Below are positions 20,726-32,916 of a stretch of 64,000 bases of DNA, in pieces. Both the position numbers and the translations under genes were made by a program. The stretch spans positions 186,001 through 250,000 of the forward strand of contig NC_083393.1 in assembly GCF_030864355.1 (NCBI RefSeq), written 5' to 3'. The stretch comes from Cutaneotrichosporon cavernicola. Lineage: Eukaryota > Basidiomycota > Tremellomycetes > Trichosporonales > Trichosporonaceae. The stretch's first letter is position 1. Each line of letters starts with the position of its first letter. The notes below the pieces were generated by a model, which worked only from the letters and a program-made list of their open reading frames with translations, searched no databases and was not told the DNA's origin.

Positions 20726-22530
20726 ATGAGCTCAATAAATTCAGCACCCACCATCGCACACGAACGCGCACACAAGCAAGTGTTCCGCCCCTTCCCAGCT
20801 CCCTTGTCATGGAAACAATGGGGCTACATCCTAGGCATGCAAGGGGTCGCCGCCATGGCCATTGACTGCGGCGCAAACTTTGGTATTGCCATTGCAAGTG
20901 AGTACTTGGGCTTCGTTCAAAGCCTGTGCTGACAACAGTGTATTCGTCCCAGAAGGACGTTAGGGTGAGCACGCAGCTGTGGCGCGCTTTGTTTACAAGC
21001 ACTAACAGCAGATGTGGGTCTTCAGCAAGAATACCATTGCCGGTAAGTATCTGCGATACGATAGGTAGAAGCCCAAAGTTGACAGCAGGCGACCTCGGTG
21101 TGACGCCCATCATTCAGACGGCCATGTCGATGCTCATCACCTCGACGCTCGTGCACACCGACTTGCATAACGGCATGATTCCACCCTTACCATTCGTGTA
21201 CCCGCACGTTGAGCACCTTCCGGACCCGCGCATTTTCCTGGACCGCATCTTTAAGCGCAAACACGCGGCTCCTGGCGAAGAAGAGCTCGACAACAAGAGC
21301 CACCCGCAGAGCGGCGGGATATCGTTTTATTTCTGGATGCTTATCCGCTTCATCTTTGAGGGCACGGAACGCAACATGCTTCTCTCGCGCCCCGGGTTCA
21401 AGAACTGGTGGGGCCGTCTCCTCTGGACTGCTTTGCAGGGCGCTGGCCTGGGCATCATCCTCGGTTTCCCTATTTGGTGTCTCGCGATTGTCATTCTGGG
21501 CCCGATCTACGGCACAGAGAACATGGGCAACAGGTGGGCGCCCCAGGCGATCAAGGGTGTCTACGGAGGCCTGTACGGGCTGTACTCGAACCCGATCATC
21601 GCTATGATTGCACTCGGCGCTCAGTCCGAGCATCACTTACTCGTCGTCCCGGTTGACGAAGAGGGGTCCGTCGAGGGCAAGGAGCCCAAGGTATACAACC
21701 TGTCGACTGCCTCGGTCCCTCCCATTGCGGAGGAGGACGACGATGCGCTATCCGAAGGTGCCGCTACGCCTACACCTGACGGCCCCGCTCCTCCATCACC
21801 CATGACCAGGCCAAAGCCCACGCGTCTCGCCACGACTGGACATAGCACGCCCGCGCACTTCCGCGTCGGCGAGTCCAACTCAGAGGTGCTCCAGCCGCCG
21901 CTACGTCGGACGCGCTCTCGTTCCAGCTCGATCGCCCGCCCGCCGCTCACGTGCAACGTGTGCGACTGCCTCCCGCCTCCCGACTCGTCAACGCCAGCGC
22001 GCGTCACCCGTGCCCGTGGCTTCACGACCTCGAGCTACGTCTCGGTCTCAGGCTCGAGCTTCACCTACGCCCTCAGCGCAAACGGCGGCCGTGCCTGCCG
22101 CTCCCGCTCCAACACTGTCACCTCAGTTTCCGGCATCGCTCCGTCTAACATGGGTGCATCAGCCGCCCCTTCGTCAGGCATGCCGAGTCCCAGTGCGTCG
22201 GCGCGCCAGGCGGTCTCGCCGATCCCGCAGCCGGGATTCGGGCGTTCCCGAGCCCACTCGGACGTCCCGTCGTCGCGACTCAAAGGCCCGGCCCTAGAAC
22301 ACACGGGCAGTGACGTGTTCGGGCCCACCTCGGCCGCACCTTCGAGTGTGGGAGCGCCGTCGAGCGTCGGCATGTCCTCGACGGTGGTGACGTACCACAC
22401 GGCCATGACGAGCGTGAGCGTCGCGCCTCAGTTACCGCCTCTCACCGTACCGGAAGTGACGATTCAGCGGCCGAGCTTCGACTTTGACCCAGAGCGTGAA
22501 GAGCCATCCCATTTCGGAAGGAGTCTCTAG
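20726..22530 (+). CDS. Multispanning membrane protein, DUF2456-like
   Basis: A 556-aa protein from four exons (20726-20897, 20939-20964, 21012-21042, 21089-22530). The conserved part is the first half: WKQWGYILGMQGVAAMAIDC, then GANFGIAIAMYSSQKDVRMW, FSKNTIAGDLGVTPIIQTAM, STLVHTDLHNGMIPPLPF, and an amphipathic WW-RLLW segment before two more helices ending GPIYGTENMGN. Four or five membrane helices are predicted by eye. This matches what I recall of the fungal DUF2456 family, of unknown function. The C-terminal 250 residues are a Ser/Pro-rich, disordered tail. Exons 2 and 3 are tiny (26 and 31 nt), with introns of 41, 47 and 46 nt. The frame is exact; the family name is tentative. Confidence 0.7.
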
Positions 22531-22768
22531 TCTCGTAGAATGTAGCATAGACCGCTAGATGGTATATTTATAATTGCATATGGTGTCCAGTGCGCTCGCT
22601 CCAAAGTTCGTTTTGGTTGATAGAACGTGCGTGATGAGTGGTGAGGATTGGATCAGACATTTGAGCGGAGGTGATGGCCATTCAGGCACCAAATGACTCC
22701 TGCCAACATTGACATGCCGGCGTCATCATCCGAACTCTCTGTTCCTCAAACTCACCAACACTACATCC

Positions 22769-25145
22769 ATGTCAACCTCACAAGACGCGCTCAGCGCTAC
22801 ATCCAGTACGGCTGAGAATGGGCGGTATGTCTGCGTTCGGACATGCTGACAGAAGACTTTCGCCGCGGCAGAGGGAGAAGGCGCCAGTGAACCTCGACGA
22901 CGTAGCGTTGCCGAACGGTGTGGACCATGTGAGTGGGGCCGAGGGCGAGACCCGGGTGGGGGGCGGGGGAGGTTGTTGTGCTCAAGGGCGCTGGGAAGGT
23001 GGGGAAAGTGATGTGGGGGTGGGGGAGGGGGAGGAAGAGAGGAGGGAGGGGGCGGGGGAGGAAGAGAGGAGGGAGGTAAGAGGGGGTAGGGGGGAGGGGG
23101 AGGCTGCGAACGGAGCAAACACCTTTCTCTCCCCTCCTCCTCTCACGCGCCTTCCCACCGTATTGACCGTGTTGGCCTCTCCTACCGACAGCTTCGCTGC
23201 TCAGCAACGCTGATAGCAGGAAATCAGCCTCCTCATCGCAGAGTACCTCGCGTCCCGGCATCCCCGGTTAGCGGACGCGCTGGCGACCGAGATAGGGCCG
23301 GCGCGGGACGAGGTCGTGCGGCAGGAGATTGAGGCGGTCGAGAAGGCTATTCTTGGTGAGTGGTGGGTGGAGAAAGACGTCTGCGAGCTGCGAGCTTCAG
23401 ATGGTGCAGCTCGCGAGTGGGAGAGCGCTTGAATCAACTGCGCTGCTTGGCCAGCCTCGTGTGCTTCGCTTTCGGCCACTCATCTTGTCCACTCCGCACA
23501 CTCTGCACCCATGTCCCCAAGTTAACACCAGATGGCAATTTCCCCGCTCTTGAAGGGCTTTTAACGGCTCCCGGCCTCCTGGGCCAGCAGAGCCAGAGGG
23601 CCTTCCTCTACATGTGCTATCGCCAGCAGTTCCTCGAGTACATCGACAACCGCGAGAGCCAGAAGGCATTCAACCTCCTCCAGAAGCGTCTCAAGCCACT
23701 CGAGCACTACCAGCCGGTTCCTTACGACTTCTACTCTCTTGCGTACCTGACCTCCGCTTCAACAGTACACGACGCGCCAGGTTTGAGGGACTGGGCAGGC
23801 GCTGGACCCGAACGCGAACGCCTTGTCAATATGTGGCGCGAGCTCACGGACGCGGCACGGGTGAATGCCCACGCCATCGCCGGAGACGCTATTCCCAGTC
23901 GGCCTGTGCCGCGGGACCGCCTCGTCACACTTCTCCGTCAGGCCACAGCATGGCAGGTCGACGGGGCGCGTGGCCGCGGTCAGGGACCGTGGCAGCTCCA
24001 GAGCCTGTTGACCGACTACTCGTCACCATCCGTACCGACAAGATTGGAGCGGTTGATCAGAGGCCACCGCGCAAACATCAAATGTGTCGCGTTCCTCCAC
24101 GATGGCCGGGGTATCAGCGGGAGCAGCGACACGACACTACGTATCTTCAACATCCACTCGGGAGAGACGGAGCGTGTCCTCAACGCCCACCAGAGCCGTG
24201 TGTGGGACGTTGCGCCCTCGCCCGAGGGGTCGTTTATTGCGAGCGGCTCGGGCGATGGGACGGTGCGAGTGTGGACAGCCGATGGAGAATGTGCATCGGT
24301 ATTGGTCGGCGACGGAGGGGACGTGTACAGCGTGCGCTGGCAGCCGGGGCGGGAAGACCGGGTCGTGGCGGCGTGTTATGACAAGATCCTGCGACTTTGG
24401 GACGTCGAGGCTGACCGCTTAATCCGTACATTCTCAGGACACGCCCAGAGCACGCTGGCGGTCGCGTTCGACCCGGCAGGCAAGGTCATTGCGAGTGGGA
24501 GTAAGGACAAGCATATCCGGTTGTGGGATGCGGTAGGCGGGGTGTGCACGCAGACAATGACGGCGCATCTCGGCGAGATTTCGAGCGTCGAATTCGCTCA
24601 CGATGGAAAATACCTCCTCGCGGGATGCAAGGACAACTCGATCCGTCTCTGGGATCTGCGAATGGTAGGCCCCGTCCAACCAAAGCTAACCGCAGCAACG
24701 CAACATCTACCGCTACACGGGCCACCAGAACACGTCCAAGAACCTGATCCGGTGTTCTTTTGCGAACGCGTCGTCCACTCTGATCGCGTCCGGCTCGGAA
24801 GACGGCCTAGTCTACCTCTGGGAGCGGGAGGGTTCGGACGTGTCGGAAACCTCGTCTCTATCTAACAGTTCGCCGCCTATCCTCACGCCCAGCTCAGTCT
24901 TCCAGACTGTCAGCAGCCACATCCACCCGGCGCGCGCGCCAACCCTCCCCCGCGGCCCAGCCACCGCCGCAATGCCGCGCTTCGGCACGTCCCCCTCGGT
25001 CCCGAGCGCGACGACTGTACGGCCATTCAAGGCGCTTGCGGGACATGGCGCAGGTGCAGTGTTTGATGTTCGCGCGCTGGGGGGAACGATGCTGTCGGGC
25101 GCAGAGGATGGGGCTGTGGGCGTATGGGGGGCGGAAAAAGAATGA
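22769..25145 (+). CDS. LisH/CTLH-type WD40 protein (WDR26/Topless-like architecture)
   Basis: A 615-aa protein from five exons (22769-22824, 22856-22928, 23220-23355, 23532-24664, 24696-25145). A LisH-like helix pair (EISLLIAEYLASRHPRLADA) is followed by a helical CTLH/CRA-like segment with QFLEYIDNRESQKAFNLLQK and RLKPLE. At least six WD40 blades follow, with GSSDTTLRIFNI, SGSGDGTVRVWT, CYDKILRLWDV, SGSKDKHIRLWDA, GCKDNSIRLWDLR and SGSEDGLVYLWE, plus a last degenerate blade. This architecture occurs in WDR26/Gid7, SMU1 and Topless-type proteins, which act as scaffolds for ubiquitin ligases or repression. I cannot choose among them. Introns are 31, 291, 176 and 31 nt; the last 31-nt intron lies between two WD repeats. 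Confidence 0.82.
22950..23105 (+). repeat. G-rich purine tract inside intron 2 of the WD40 gene
   Basis: Repeated GGGGG, GGGGGAGG and GGAAGAGAGGAGGGAGG units fill most of the 291-nt intron 22929-23219. On the transcript strand several G-runs are close enough for G-quadruplex formation. This is an inference from composition. Confidence 0.75.
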
Positions 25146-27164
25146 TGTCGTGGTAGAATCTATGTCTGTCGCTCGTAGAGCAGACGTGTCACAGTGACGA
25201 AGGTACGCGAGAAGTGGCGTGGAGTGTTTATCCCCAACAATCTCAAGTTGGTACATGACCCTACCACCGCCACTAACTCTGTACCTATGCGCGGTGCGTG
25301 CGGCGAATGGAAAGAACATGCACATGTCTCTGCGTCGACTACTGCATTCGGGATCAGTGGGATAGTGCGTGATAGTGCGTCGTAGACCTTGCTCATCGAA
25401 GCGCTTTAAGAGTTTTGAACATGGTAAACACGGGCATCAGAGTGCGTGCACGCGAGGAGTAGGTGGCTGATGATGGCGACGCGTCTGCAACTAGCGCCAA
25501 AACCAGGAGTGTGTCGACGGTAGATTAGATGGCTAGCGTGGGCCAATGGGCAGCTTGGCAGCTAGGATGCATGTCCAATAGACTTGGTCTTTCCGTTCCC
25601 GCGGCCACGGTACCTCGAAGCGGCAAGGTGCAAGGTGGAAAGGTGACAAAGAGGCAAGGTGGCGAGGTGAGTGACGGTGCTTGAAGAAGTATTGAGTCTG
25701 AGCTTGTATTCCCTGCGAGATTCATGTGCGAGTTTCAATGGGCGTGCTGTTCAAACTTTGGCGACGGGCTCGGGCTTGGCATTGCCCTCCAGCTTGAACC
25801 TAGCTTGCATCACTCTATTTCTTTCAAGATGGAATTTGTGAACACACTTGCTCAACACGGGTAGCTTGACCGCGCATCTATCTCTATGTTGCAAGTCTTT
25901 GTTTACATGATAACCCCCCTAAAAAACATGTCCGCATTCTCAAACGTCCAAACATCTTAACACTCTTAACATCTCGTCATGCCGCTTTGTTTCATACTCG
26001 ACTGTTTACTCAACAGAGTACTATGGACAATGTTATATCTCATAATCCATGATCTTTACCGGCTCAAAGTGCAGGGTTGGGGGGGAGAAACGGAACAGCC
26101 GAAGGCTACCCTGACATTGTTCTCTGCTTTGAGGTTGAAAAGACCATACTGGACGCGATTCGAAAGAATCCCTGATGACCCTAATGACCGTAATAACCCT
26201 GTGGCTTCCGTAATAAACCCCCATAAACCCTTTGTCGACGCGTCTGGTGAATGCCGGAGAAAGAGGAAGAGAGTGAGGGAACCAGTAACATGCGATAAAA
26301 CTGGGTCTGCAGGAAAAACGGAACACTAGTACCAGTAGTACCTAGAGTAGCACCTAGTTAGCGTGACAAGCTCTCATGCAGGATAATGCACGGTCCGATG
26401 GATGGGGAATTACATTCCCGACGGGAGGGTTTATGCACGAGGTAAGATGAGAGAGGAAGAGGAACATGAAGAGAGAAAGAGAGAGAGAGGGGGAATGCTT
26501 GATACCAGGTGCCGGTTGGTACCTGAGCCTTAGCAGAGGGTTGATAGCCTTTTACCCATTTCTCACTCGATCTACAGTATAGTCCTTGCTCCTTGCTCCT
26601 GGCTCCTTGCTCCTGGCTCCTTGCTCCCTGCTCCTTCCTCCTTGCTCTCATCAGTCTCACCATAACCCATTCACTACCTTTCTCCCCCCCGGTGACTGTA
26701 CTGTAACCACTTGCATCCTCTCCTTGGATTTCTCACATCACTCTCTTCGTCACTCCTTTGTCTCAACCACCCACACTCGTTAACGCCTACCTAACCCACA
26801 TCTTCTTGCCTTCCTCTCCACCCACCCCGCCTCCAACCTTCTTCCCCATCCAACTCGCCATCACGCGCATGTCTGTGCCCATTTAATTCAACGACCGTAC
26901 CCCTCGTGTCCCCATCGCTCGAGCCACTCCCGAGCCACGCCCGAGCCACTACTCAACCCAACCCCAGCCCAGACCCAGGCCCATCATCAGACCTTCCCCC
27001 CAAACGCCCCACCCCTCGCGTCTTATCCAACGACAATCGTGCGCTTCGAGAACTCGTCAACGCACAGCCCTCCAACGCATCGACCTTTGTGCACAAGCCA
27101 CGCCTCATCTACGCCCCCGTCCACGCCCCATTCGTATTCCTCGTTGTCGCATATCCATCGATCA
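25146..27164. other. Long gene-free stretch and 5' leader of the LIM gene
   Basis: About 1.4 kb shows no supported gene. Near 26580-26650 a CTCCTTGCTCCTGGCTCCTT-type repeat (about 14-bp period) occurs, followed by a C/T-rich region to about 27160 that looks like the promoter and leader of the gene at 27544. A 92-codon open frame starts at 26906 in this leader; splicing would put it out of frame with the LIM protein, so it is at most an upstream ORF. Confidence 0.5.
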
Positions 27165-27540
27165 GTGAGTTGATGTTTGTTTGAAACCGCGCTCGGACCA
27201 CCTGCCGGCATCGTGATGGCGCGCCCTTGCCCATGTGCATGCCGCGGCACCCTGTCATCTTCCCCTGGGTGGATGGGCATGTGGCGGCGTCCGTAGTGGT
27301 CTCCGTGACGCGCTTGGTCCTTTGTTGTTGCATGGACCGTCTGACGGACACAACTGGGGGTCACTGAGCGTCTGTCGTCTGGCGCCATCAGTTGGCAGCA
27401 CTATGCCAGACCCAACAACACCTCGCGTCTCCGTCTGCACGAACCCCCGAGTCACCCACTTTGCTACTTTGCCTTGCTCTTCGTCTCGCTTCATTATCCA
27501 CATCACACTCATCACCTCTGAACACTTTATCTAACACCAG
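27165..27540 (+). other. Probable intron in the 5' leader of the LIM gene
   Basis: Donor GTGAGT at 27165 and acceptor CTAACACCAG ending at 27540 frame a 376-nt intron. It ends three bases before the ATG at 27544. It is predicted from splice motifs only. Confidence 0.6.
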
Positions 27541-27543
27541 CCC

Positions 27544-29757
27544 ATGTCACTCCTCGCTCACCGCCCATCAGCAGGCATGGAACGAGCCTCCGTCGTCCTT
27601 CCAACCGTCAAGTGCAGCTCATGCGCTAGCGAGATCCCTCTCAACTCACTCGGCGAGCACGTCTGCGCCCCTCTCCCACCAAGGCATAAGGCCAACAAGC
27701 CCATGGTCAGCAGCGGTCTCGCACAAACATCGCAGCGAGCCAAATCCCCTCCACCTCCACCTCTCCGCAGCGACTTTAGCCCTTTAGTGTGCCCAACCCG
27801 CCTCGGTCATGCCGAGCCACGTACTCCCATGTCGGACGGCCTGGGGCGTTACCCCGACATGCGCTCTCCAGTTGTCCCGGCCATGCCGGATACCACGTCT
27901 GGCGGTAACGCAGGAATGGCTGGCGTTGGAAGACGCGCGTTCGCGGCCGCCGCTTGGAGCGTCCGTGCCGGTGTCGCCTTAGCCGCCGGCAGCGGACACA
28001 ACTTCGAGGCCGACCAGGACGTGCAATCATCTTCTCCGCCGGGTGACAGCCCGCCCATGCCTGTCCCCAAGCCGTACCAGTCCTTGCCATCACCGCGATC
28101 CGCTGGGCCCTTAATGACCACCACTGGGCCTAACGCTCGCTCTCACCGCGGGCCGTCGCAGAAGGAGCCAGTCATCCTGCCTAGTGCACCTCTTGCCGAG
28201 CGCGCCCGACACGAGCGTACGCGCTCGCGCGAGGGTGCTATGTCGCGCGCAGACGAGTATCACTCAGCATCACGTGCAGACAGCCGTTCAGCTTCTCGCA
28301 ACGATGCCCGCGCCGGCTCTCGTGCTGAGGATTACCGGTCTGCTTCGCGTGCCGGACCTTCGCGTTCAGGTTCGCGTGCAGAAGAAGTGCGCGCGGCTTC
28401 GCGTGCCCAGCTCGAACGCAGCGGGAGCTCGCAGAGCTCAAAGAGCCAGGACCTCCGCCCATTCTTCGACAAGTACCAGGCACTTATCGGGTCCAAGAGC
28501 GACCAGACTCATGGCTCGATCTATTCGCCCCGGGCCGAAAGTGACAACCAGAGCGTTACGTCTGCAGGCGAGCCTTCCGCCCTTCCCTGGGCTCAGAGCG
28601 AGCCTGACGAGGACGACCCGTTCCAGCGCATCGAGTACAACCACCGTCGTTATCCCACGGACGGGAGTATCGACTCGACCGCGTCCTCGCACTACGGCCC
28701 ATCACCAGACGCCGGAAGCTCGCAAGACGAGATGGTCATGACGCCCTCGCCAAGTTGGGAGGGATTATCATCTGTGGATCCGCCCGCCAAGTCATACTTT
28801 GAAAGCCCAAAGCTCACCAATGACACCAGTCTGCCAATCTCGTTAGCAGAGATTGGCGAGGAGGAAGAGGAGGACGAGGGCGATCGCATTGTGTGGGGCA
28901 CACTCAACCCCATGAGCGCGAACCATCTCCCCCGCTCAAGTTCGGCGTCCACTGTCACTCCAGCCAACGCGTTCCGCTCCCCATCGCTTCCCGCGCGTGA
29001 GCTCGACCCACCCCGTATTCCCCAGTCAATGACTCCACCTCGTATTCCCCAGTCCATGACTCCACCTCGTATTCCCCAGTCCATGACTCCACACCGTTCG
29101 CGCACCGAGCCGCCCCTCTCCTCCTCGCCTCCCTCATCGCGCCCGAAGCGCACGTGCCAGAAGTGCGGCGAGGCTGTCGGGGGACTACGGCGCTATGTCG
29201 AGCGCGACGGCATCGTGCTGTGCGAGGCCGACTGGAAGAAGATGTACCTCCCCGCCTGCCGGCGCTGCAAGCTTCCCATCGAGAAGAGCGCGGTGTCATC
29301 TTCCGACGGCCAGCTGCGTGGTAAGTGGCACCGCGCTTGCTTCACCTGCACGCGCTGCGACAGCCCGTTTGAATGCGATGACTTCTACGTGCACAAGGGC
29401 CGTCCCTGGTGCCAGTACCACTATGCCGAAGAGGCCGGTACGCTGTGTGCCGCGTCGAGTTGTCGGAAGCCCATCGAGGGCGCATGTATCCTCGCTCCCA
29501 GTCCCGCCGGGGACCAGCGCTTCCACCCTGGCCACCTGCGCTGCGACCACCGCGGTGGGGTGAGTGGCGCCCAGTCGTGCCGCGAGAACATGGCCGAGTA
29601 CTATGACGTCGCGGGCGAACGCTTCTGCGAGCGGCACGTCGGCGAGGCGATCCGCCGCGTCGCGAATGGCGCTGCACCACACCGCGCAGAGAAGCGGCGC
29701 ACCAAACTCATCGACATGTCGACCGGCCTGGCCGCGATCCAGCCCATTACACGATAA
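27544..29757 (+). CDS. PXL1: LIM-domain protein, Pxl1/paxillin-like
   Basis: A 737-aa protein without coding introns. An N-terminal CX2C pair (KCSSCASEIP...LGEHVC) opens it. A long disordered region follows, including a SRADEYHSASRADSRSASR-type degenerate repeat (28240-28440) and three copies of RIPQSMTPP (29014-29094). The C-terminal 200 residues hold LIM zinc fingers: CQKCGEAVGG...LCEADWKK...CRRCKLPIEK; HRACFTCTRCDSPF...WCQYHYAE; and CAASSCRKPIE...HLRCDH...FCERHVGEA. Fungal Pxl1 has this order and works at the bud neck and contractile ring with Rho GTPase signalling. A second ATG at 27577 (MERASVV) is an equally plausible start, since many family members begin just before the CX2C. The symbol is by architecture. 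Confidence 0.78.
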   Translation: MSLLAHRPSAGMERASVVLPTVKCSSCASEIPLNSLGEHVCAPLPPRHKANKPMVSSGLAQTSQRAKSPPPPPLRSDFSPLVCPTRLGHAEPRTPMSDGLGRYPDMRSPVVPAMPDTTSGGNAGMAGVGRRAFAAAAWSVRAGVALAAGSGHNFEADQDVQSSSPPGDSPPMPVPKPYQSLPSPRSAGPLMTTTGPNARSHRGPSQKEPVILPSAPLAERARHERTRSREGAMSRADEYHSASRADSRSASRNDARAGSRAEDYRSASRAGPSRSGSRAEEVRAASRAQLERSGSSQSSKSQDLRPFFDKYQALIGSKSDQTHGSIYSPRAESDNQSVTSAGEPSALPWAQSEPDEDDPFQRIEYNHRRYPTDGSIDSTASSHYGPSPDAGSSQDEMVMTPSPSWEGLSSVDPPAKSYFESPKLTNDTSLPISLAEIGEEEEEDEGDRIVWGTLNPMSANHLPRSSSASTVTPANAFRSPSLPARELDPPRIPQSMTPPRIPQSMTPPRIPQSMTPHRSRTEPPLSSSPPSSRPKRTCQKCGEAVGGLRRYVERDGIVLCEADWKKMYLPACRRCKLPIEKSAVSSSDGQLRGKWHRACFTCTRCDSPFECDDFYVHKGRPWCQYHYAEEAGTLCAASSCRKPIEGACILAPSPAGDQRFHPGHLRCDHRGGVSGAQSCRENMAEYYDVAGERFCERHVGEAIRRVANGAAPHRAEKRRTKLIDMSTGLAAIQPITR
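29014..29094 (+). repeat. Three tandem 27-bp units in the LIM gene
   Basis: Units at 29014, 29041 and 29068 each start CGTATTCCCCAGTC and encode RIPQSMTPP (the last ends PH). Each carries a Ser and a Thr-Pro, so the array multiplies a possible proline-directed phosphorylation site. Confidence 0.95.
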
Positions 29758-30269
29758 CTTAGACACGATAACTTAGTTACACGAGAACCCTGTCTATATG
29801 TCCACACACATACATACCGACATATTGGCCGCTTAATGTACCGGCCCACTGTATAGCAAGTAGCCTGCTGTATCCTGATGCAATTTGTGAATGATGCGAT
29901 GTGCCACTTGAGGGAGAGGGAGGGGAGAGGTCGACGCGACGTCAGGTCACAGGCAATTAACTAGCGCGTCTGTAAGATGAATTGGTTAGGGCTAGGCAGG
30001 AAATGAATTGCGTACTCCGTCACGGTACAACGGGACGTGACGACCGGGTGACCTCAGGATAACGGGCACTGCGGGAGTAGCTCGCTAAAGTTGAAGACTG
30101 ATCACGGAGATGCCAATGTGACAAACTCTGCATCCGTTCCATCCGAGTATACTCAAACGCGCGTGGTATGCGAATGGTGTACGACGCCGCACCGGAGGGA
30201 ATGCTGCGCCTTGACCTCTGCTTCAGACCAGATACATCCGACATACACCCAAACTCTACATCTTAGCCT
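29758..30269. other. Convergent 3' flanks of the LIM and acyl-CoA synthetase genes
   Basis: No gene is seen. A direct repeat, ACACGATAACTTAG and TACACGA, occurs right after the LIM stop (29749-29785). Confidence 0.5.
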
Positions 30270-32268
30270 CTACATCTTAGCCCTCTCGAGGTGCCTGGCA
30301 TACAGCTCGCCCACGATCTTCTTAATCTCTGCCTTGACAAGCTTACCATTAACGTTGCGTGGCAGGACCTCATCCGAGACCCAAACAAAGGCCGGCCGCG
30401 CATGCGGCCTCACGCGAGAATGCACGGCCTCCCTAATCTGTGCCGCGGTGGCAGTGCACCCCGGCCGTAAACTGACGGCCACGGCCACGAGTTCGCCAAG
30501 CATATCGTCTGGAACGGGGACGGCCGCCGCCTCGGCGACCCGGTCGTCGGCGTAGATGGCATTCTCGATCTCTTCCGATGCAATGTTCTCGCCGCCACGG
30601 ATGATGATGTCCTTCAGGCGGTCCGAGATGAACATGACCCCATCATCGTCGAGGTACCCTGCATCGCCCGTGTCGACGTATCCGTCGACGAGGGTTTCGC
30701 GAGTTGCTTCTGGACATTAGCCTTTTTCTGGGGGGCTAACTCACTCGGGTTGTTGTAGTAACACGTCATGTTATTTGGTCCACGAGAAAGAATTAATCCC
30801 ACGGTATTACGCGGTAACTCGGCCTTGGTTACTGGATCAACAATCTTGATGTCCACAATAGGTAGTGGCCACCCGGCACTATTTGGCTTGGCAACGTAGT
30901 CGTCTCCCACAATAGCGGTGGTAAGAGCATTCGTCTCGGTCATGCCCCATCCAACGGCGATACTCATGTCGGGCCATCGGGAACGGAGGTCGTTGGCCAG
31001 GCGGGCTGGACTGGCCGCACCGCCATTGAGCGTGCTCTCGAACTTGTGGGAGGCAGGGAGGTCGGGATGTTGGATAAGGGCCACGACGACGGCAGGGACG
31101 CCACCGATTACACCGCAGCCGTAATCGACACAAGCCTTGACGGCGTCGTCGACGTTCCAGCGGCGGAGCAGAACAAGTTTCTGGTTGAAGTGGATGATTT
31201 TCTGCAGCCAGCCTTCGCCAGCCGTGGCGTGGAAGAGAGGGATGCAGAGTAAACCGACGCTCTGTTTCTCAGGCGGGGTCATGGCGAACTCGATCGCCAT
31301 GTCGGCCGGTGCGCCCATGCGCATGGCCGCGCGTGCCATCACTGGGGTCAACAGACGTCCCTGCCCCCATGCTTAGACTTTGGCCCCGCATGATACCCCA
31401 CATGCCCCGAATCGCAACTCACTAAACTTGGCAGAGTGGAGGTTATGCAGCGCCGCCCGCTGGTTGGAGAGCACGGCCTTTGGGGAACCTGTCGTCCCAC
31501 TAGTGAAGAAGATGACACCGTCGCTCTCTGGTCCCAAATCATGCAGACCCAGCCCGTCGCCACTTTTGATACACTCCACATCTTCCTTACTCGCTGTGAG
31601 AGCACTCAAGTCGATAACCGGCACGGGGCAGTGTTTGTCCAACCACGCCGTCTCATTGTAGCTAAATGCCGGACCGACATTCTTGAGTTGTCCCTGTATC
31701 TTGCCGAACATGACGGCGCTAACAGCATCGCAAAGTACCACCACGGGATTCGTGATATTCAGGCAGTGGGCGAACGGTTCCGGCTGCAGTGCAGCATTGA
31801 CCATGACGGGAACAGCCCCAAGAAGCTGGATAGCACACGAGCTCACGATCCACTCGACCGAATTGTATCCGATCAAACCGACGAACGACCCCTTGCGGAC
31901 CCCGTGGCCGCGCAGCCATACGGCCAGATTACACGACCGGTCCCATACCTCGTTGAATGTCGTGTCGATACGGTGTTCCTTGGGGCCAGGCTCGGGGACG
32001 GGCGCATTCACCATAACCATGTCGCCACCTTTCGGAAGACCGTCGAGGATCATCTCACGCATCGTCTTCATGCCCTTTGCGTCAGATTGACCGTTGGGAA
32101 GGGGAACATACGTGGATCCAGAACTTTTCCTCGACGCCATTATGCATGATCGCCTCCATCTCAAACGGACCGCCTTTACGCGTCACGGCCGCGTCGCCTG
32201 TCGTCAGTCCAGTCCCTCGTCTGGCTGGGCTCACATTCGGCGATGGTGAGCTGGCGAGGCTGGGCCAT
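30270..32268 (-). CDS. Acyl-CoA synthetase of the ANL (AMP-binding) superfamily
   Basis: Activates a carboxylic acid with ATP and CoA through an acyl-adenylate. Five exons (32235-32268, 32112-32197, 31423-32074, 30745-31341, 30270-30709) sum to 602 aa. Motifs: the P-loop IFFTSGTTGSPKAVLSN, the GWGMTETNAL gate/adenine motif, YVDTGDAGYLDDDG, the hinge ISDRLKDIIIRGGENI, and the catalytic lysine near the end in NVNGKLVKAE. The N-terminus shows the usual KFWIHG...NEVWDRSCNLAVWLRGHGV acyl-ligase pattern. Fatty-acid and aromatic-acid ligases share these motifs, so the substrate cannot be named. There is no C-terminal SKL, so no PTS1 peroxisomal signal (it ends ERAKM). Introns are 37, 37, 81 and 35 nt. 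Confidence 0.9.
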
Positions 32269-32916
32269 TGTAAGTGTGGGGAAGGGAATAGTCTGTGGGG
32301 GATGGGGAACAAGAATAGGCCTCGAGCTACTTGTACGGGACTGTCTTCCGGTTAGACACACCTTCGGTGATGACCGCTTTGGTTATCATTCAAAGCCGAG
32401 CCAATAAGGGACTGAGCCGGCTACTTTGTAATAGACCGGAAGGCCGGAAGGCGGGGCCCGATCATCTTGATCCACTCTCTTGTCACAAAACGTGACGAAT
32501 CAAGATATATATCGTGTGCCCACTGCATTTCGTCGACTTGTGATTATTGAGACTCTGATGGATCACAACTCGTGTCTCCCACAGCAACTCGAGACACGAC
32601 TGGGTAGACGAGCTGCTAGGCCTAGTATCAACATCAAGACGACACAACAGGTCATGCAAACTCGTGGCTAAACTTATCCCCGTCACCGTTGCGAGGCTGT
32701 CGATCTGCCACTCCGCTAACCCGCCACACTCGCTCGCATTGACTTTGTGTGTAACTCGTAGCTCAACAAGACACATTGAGATGAATCAAACACCTTCCCT
32801 CCCACCTCCCAATATGTTTATAACTCATCACCCTCTCACTCTTCTCCTCTCATTGTCACCTGTACCAACCTTACCTCCATACCCCATCACGGTCCCTTCT
32901 CGAAGACACCCCCACC

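Noticed and set aside
26906..27184. 92-codon frame before the LIM gene as its first coding exon
   Set aside because: Splicing at the 27165 donor puts it out of frame with the LIM protein; it is best seen as leader sequence.
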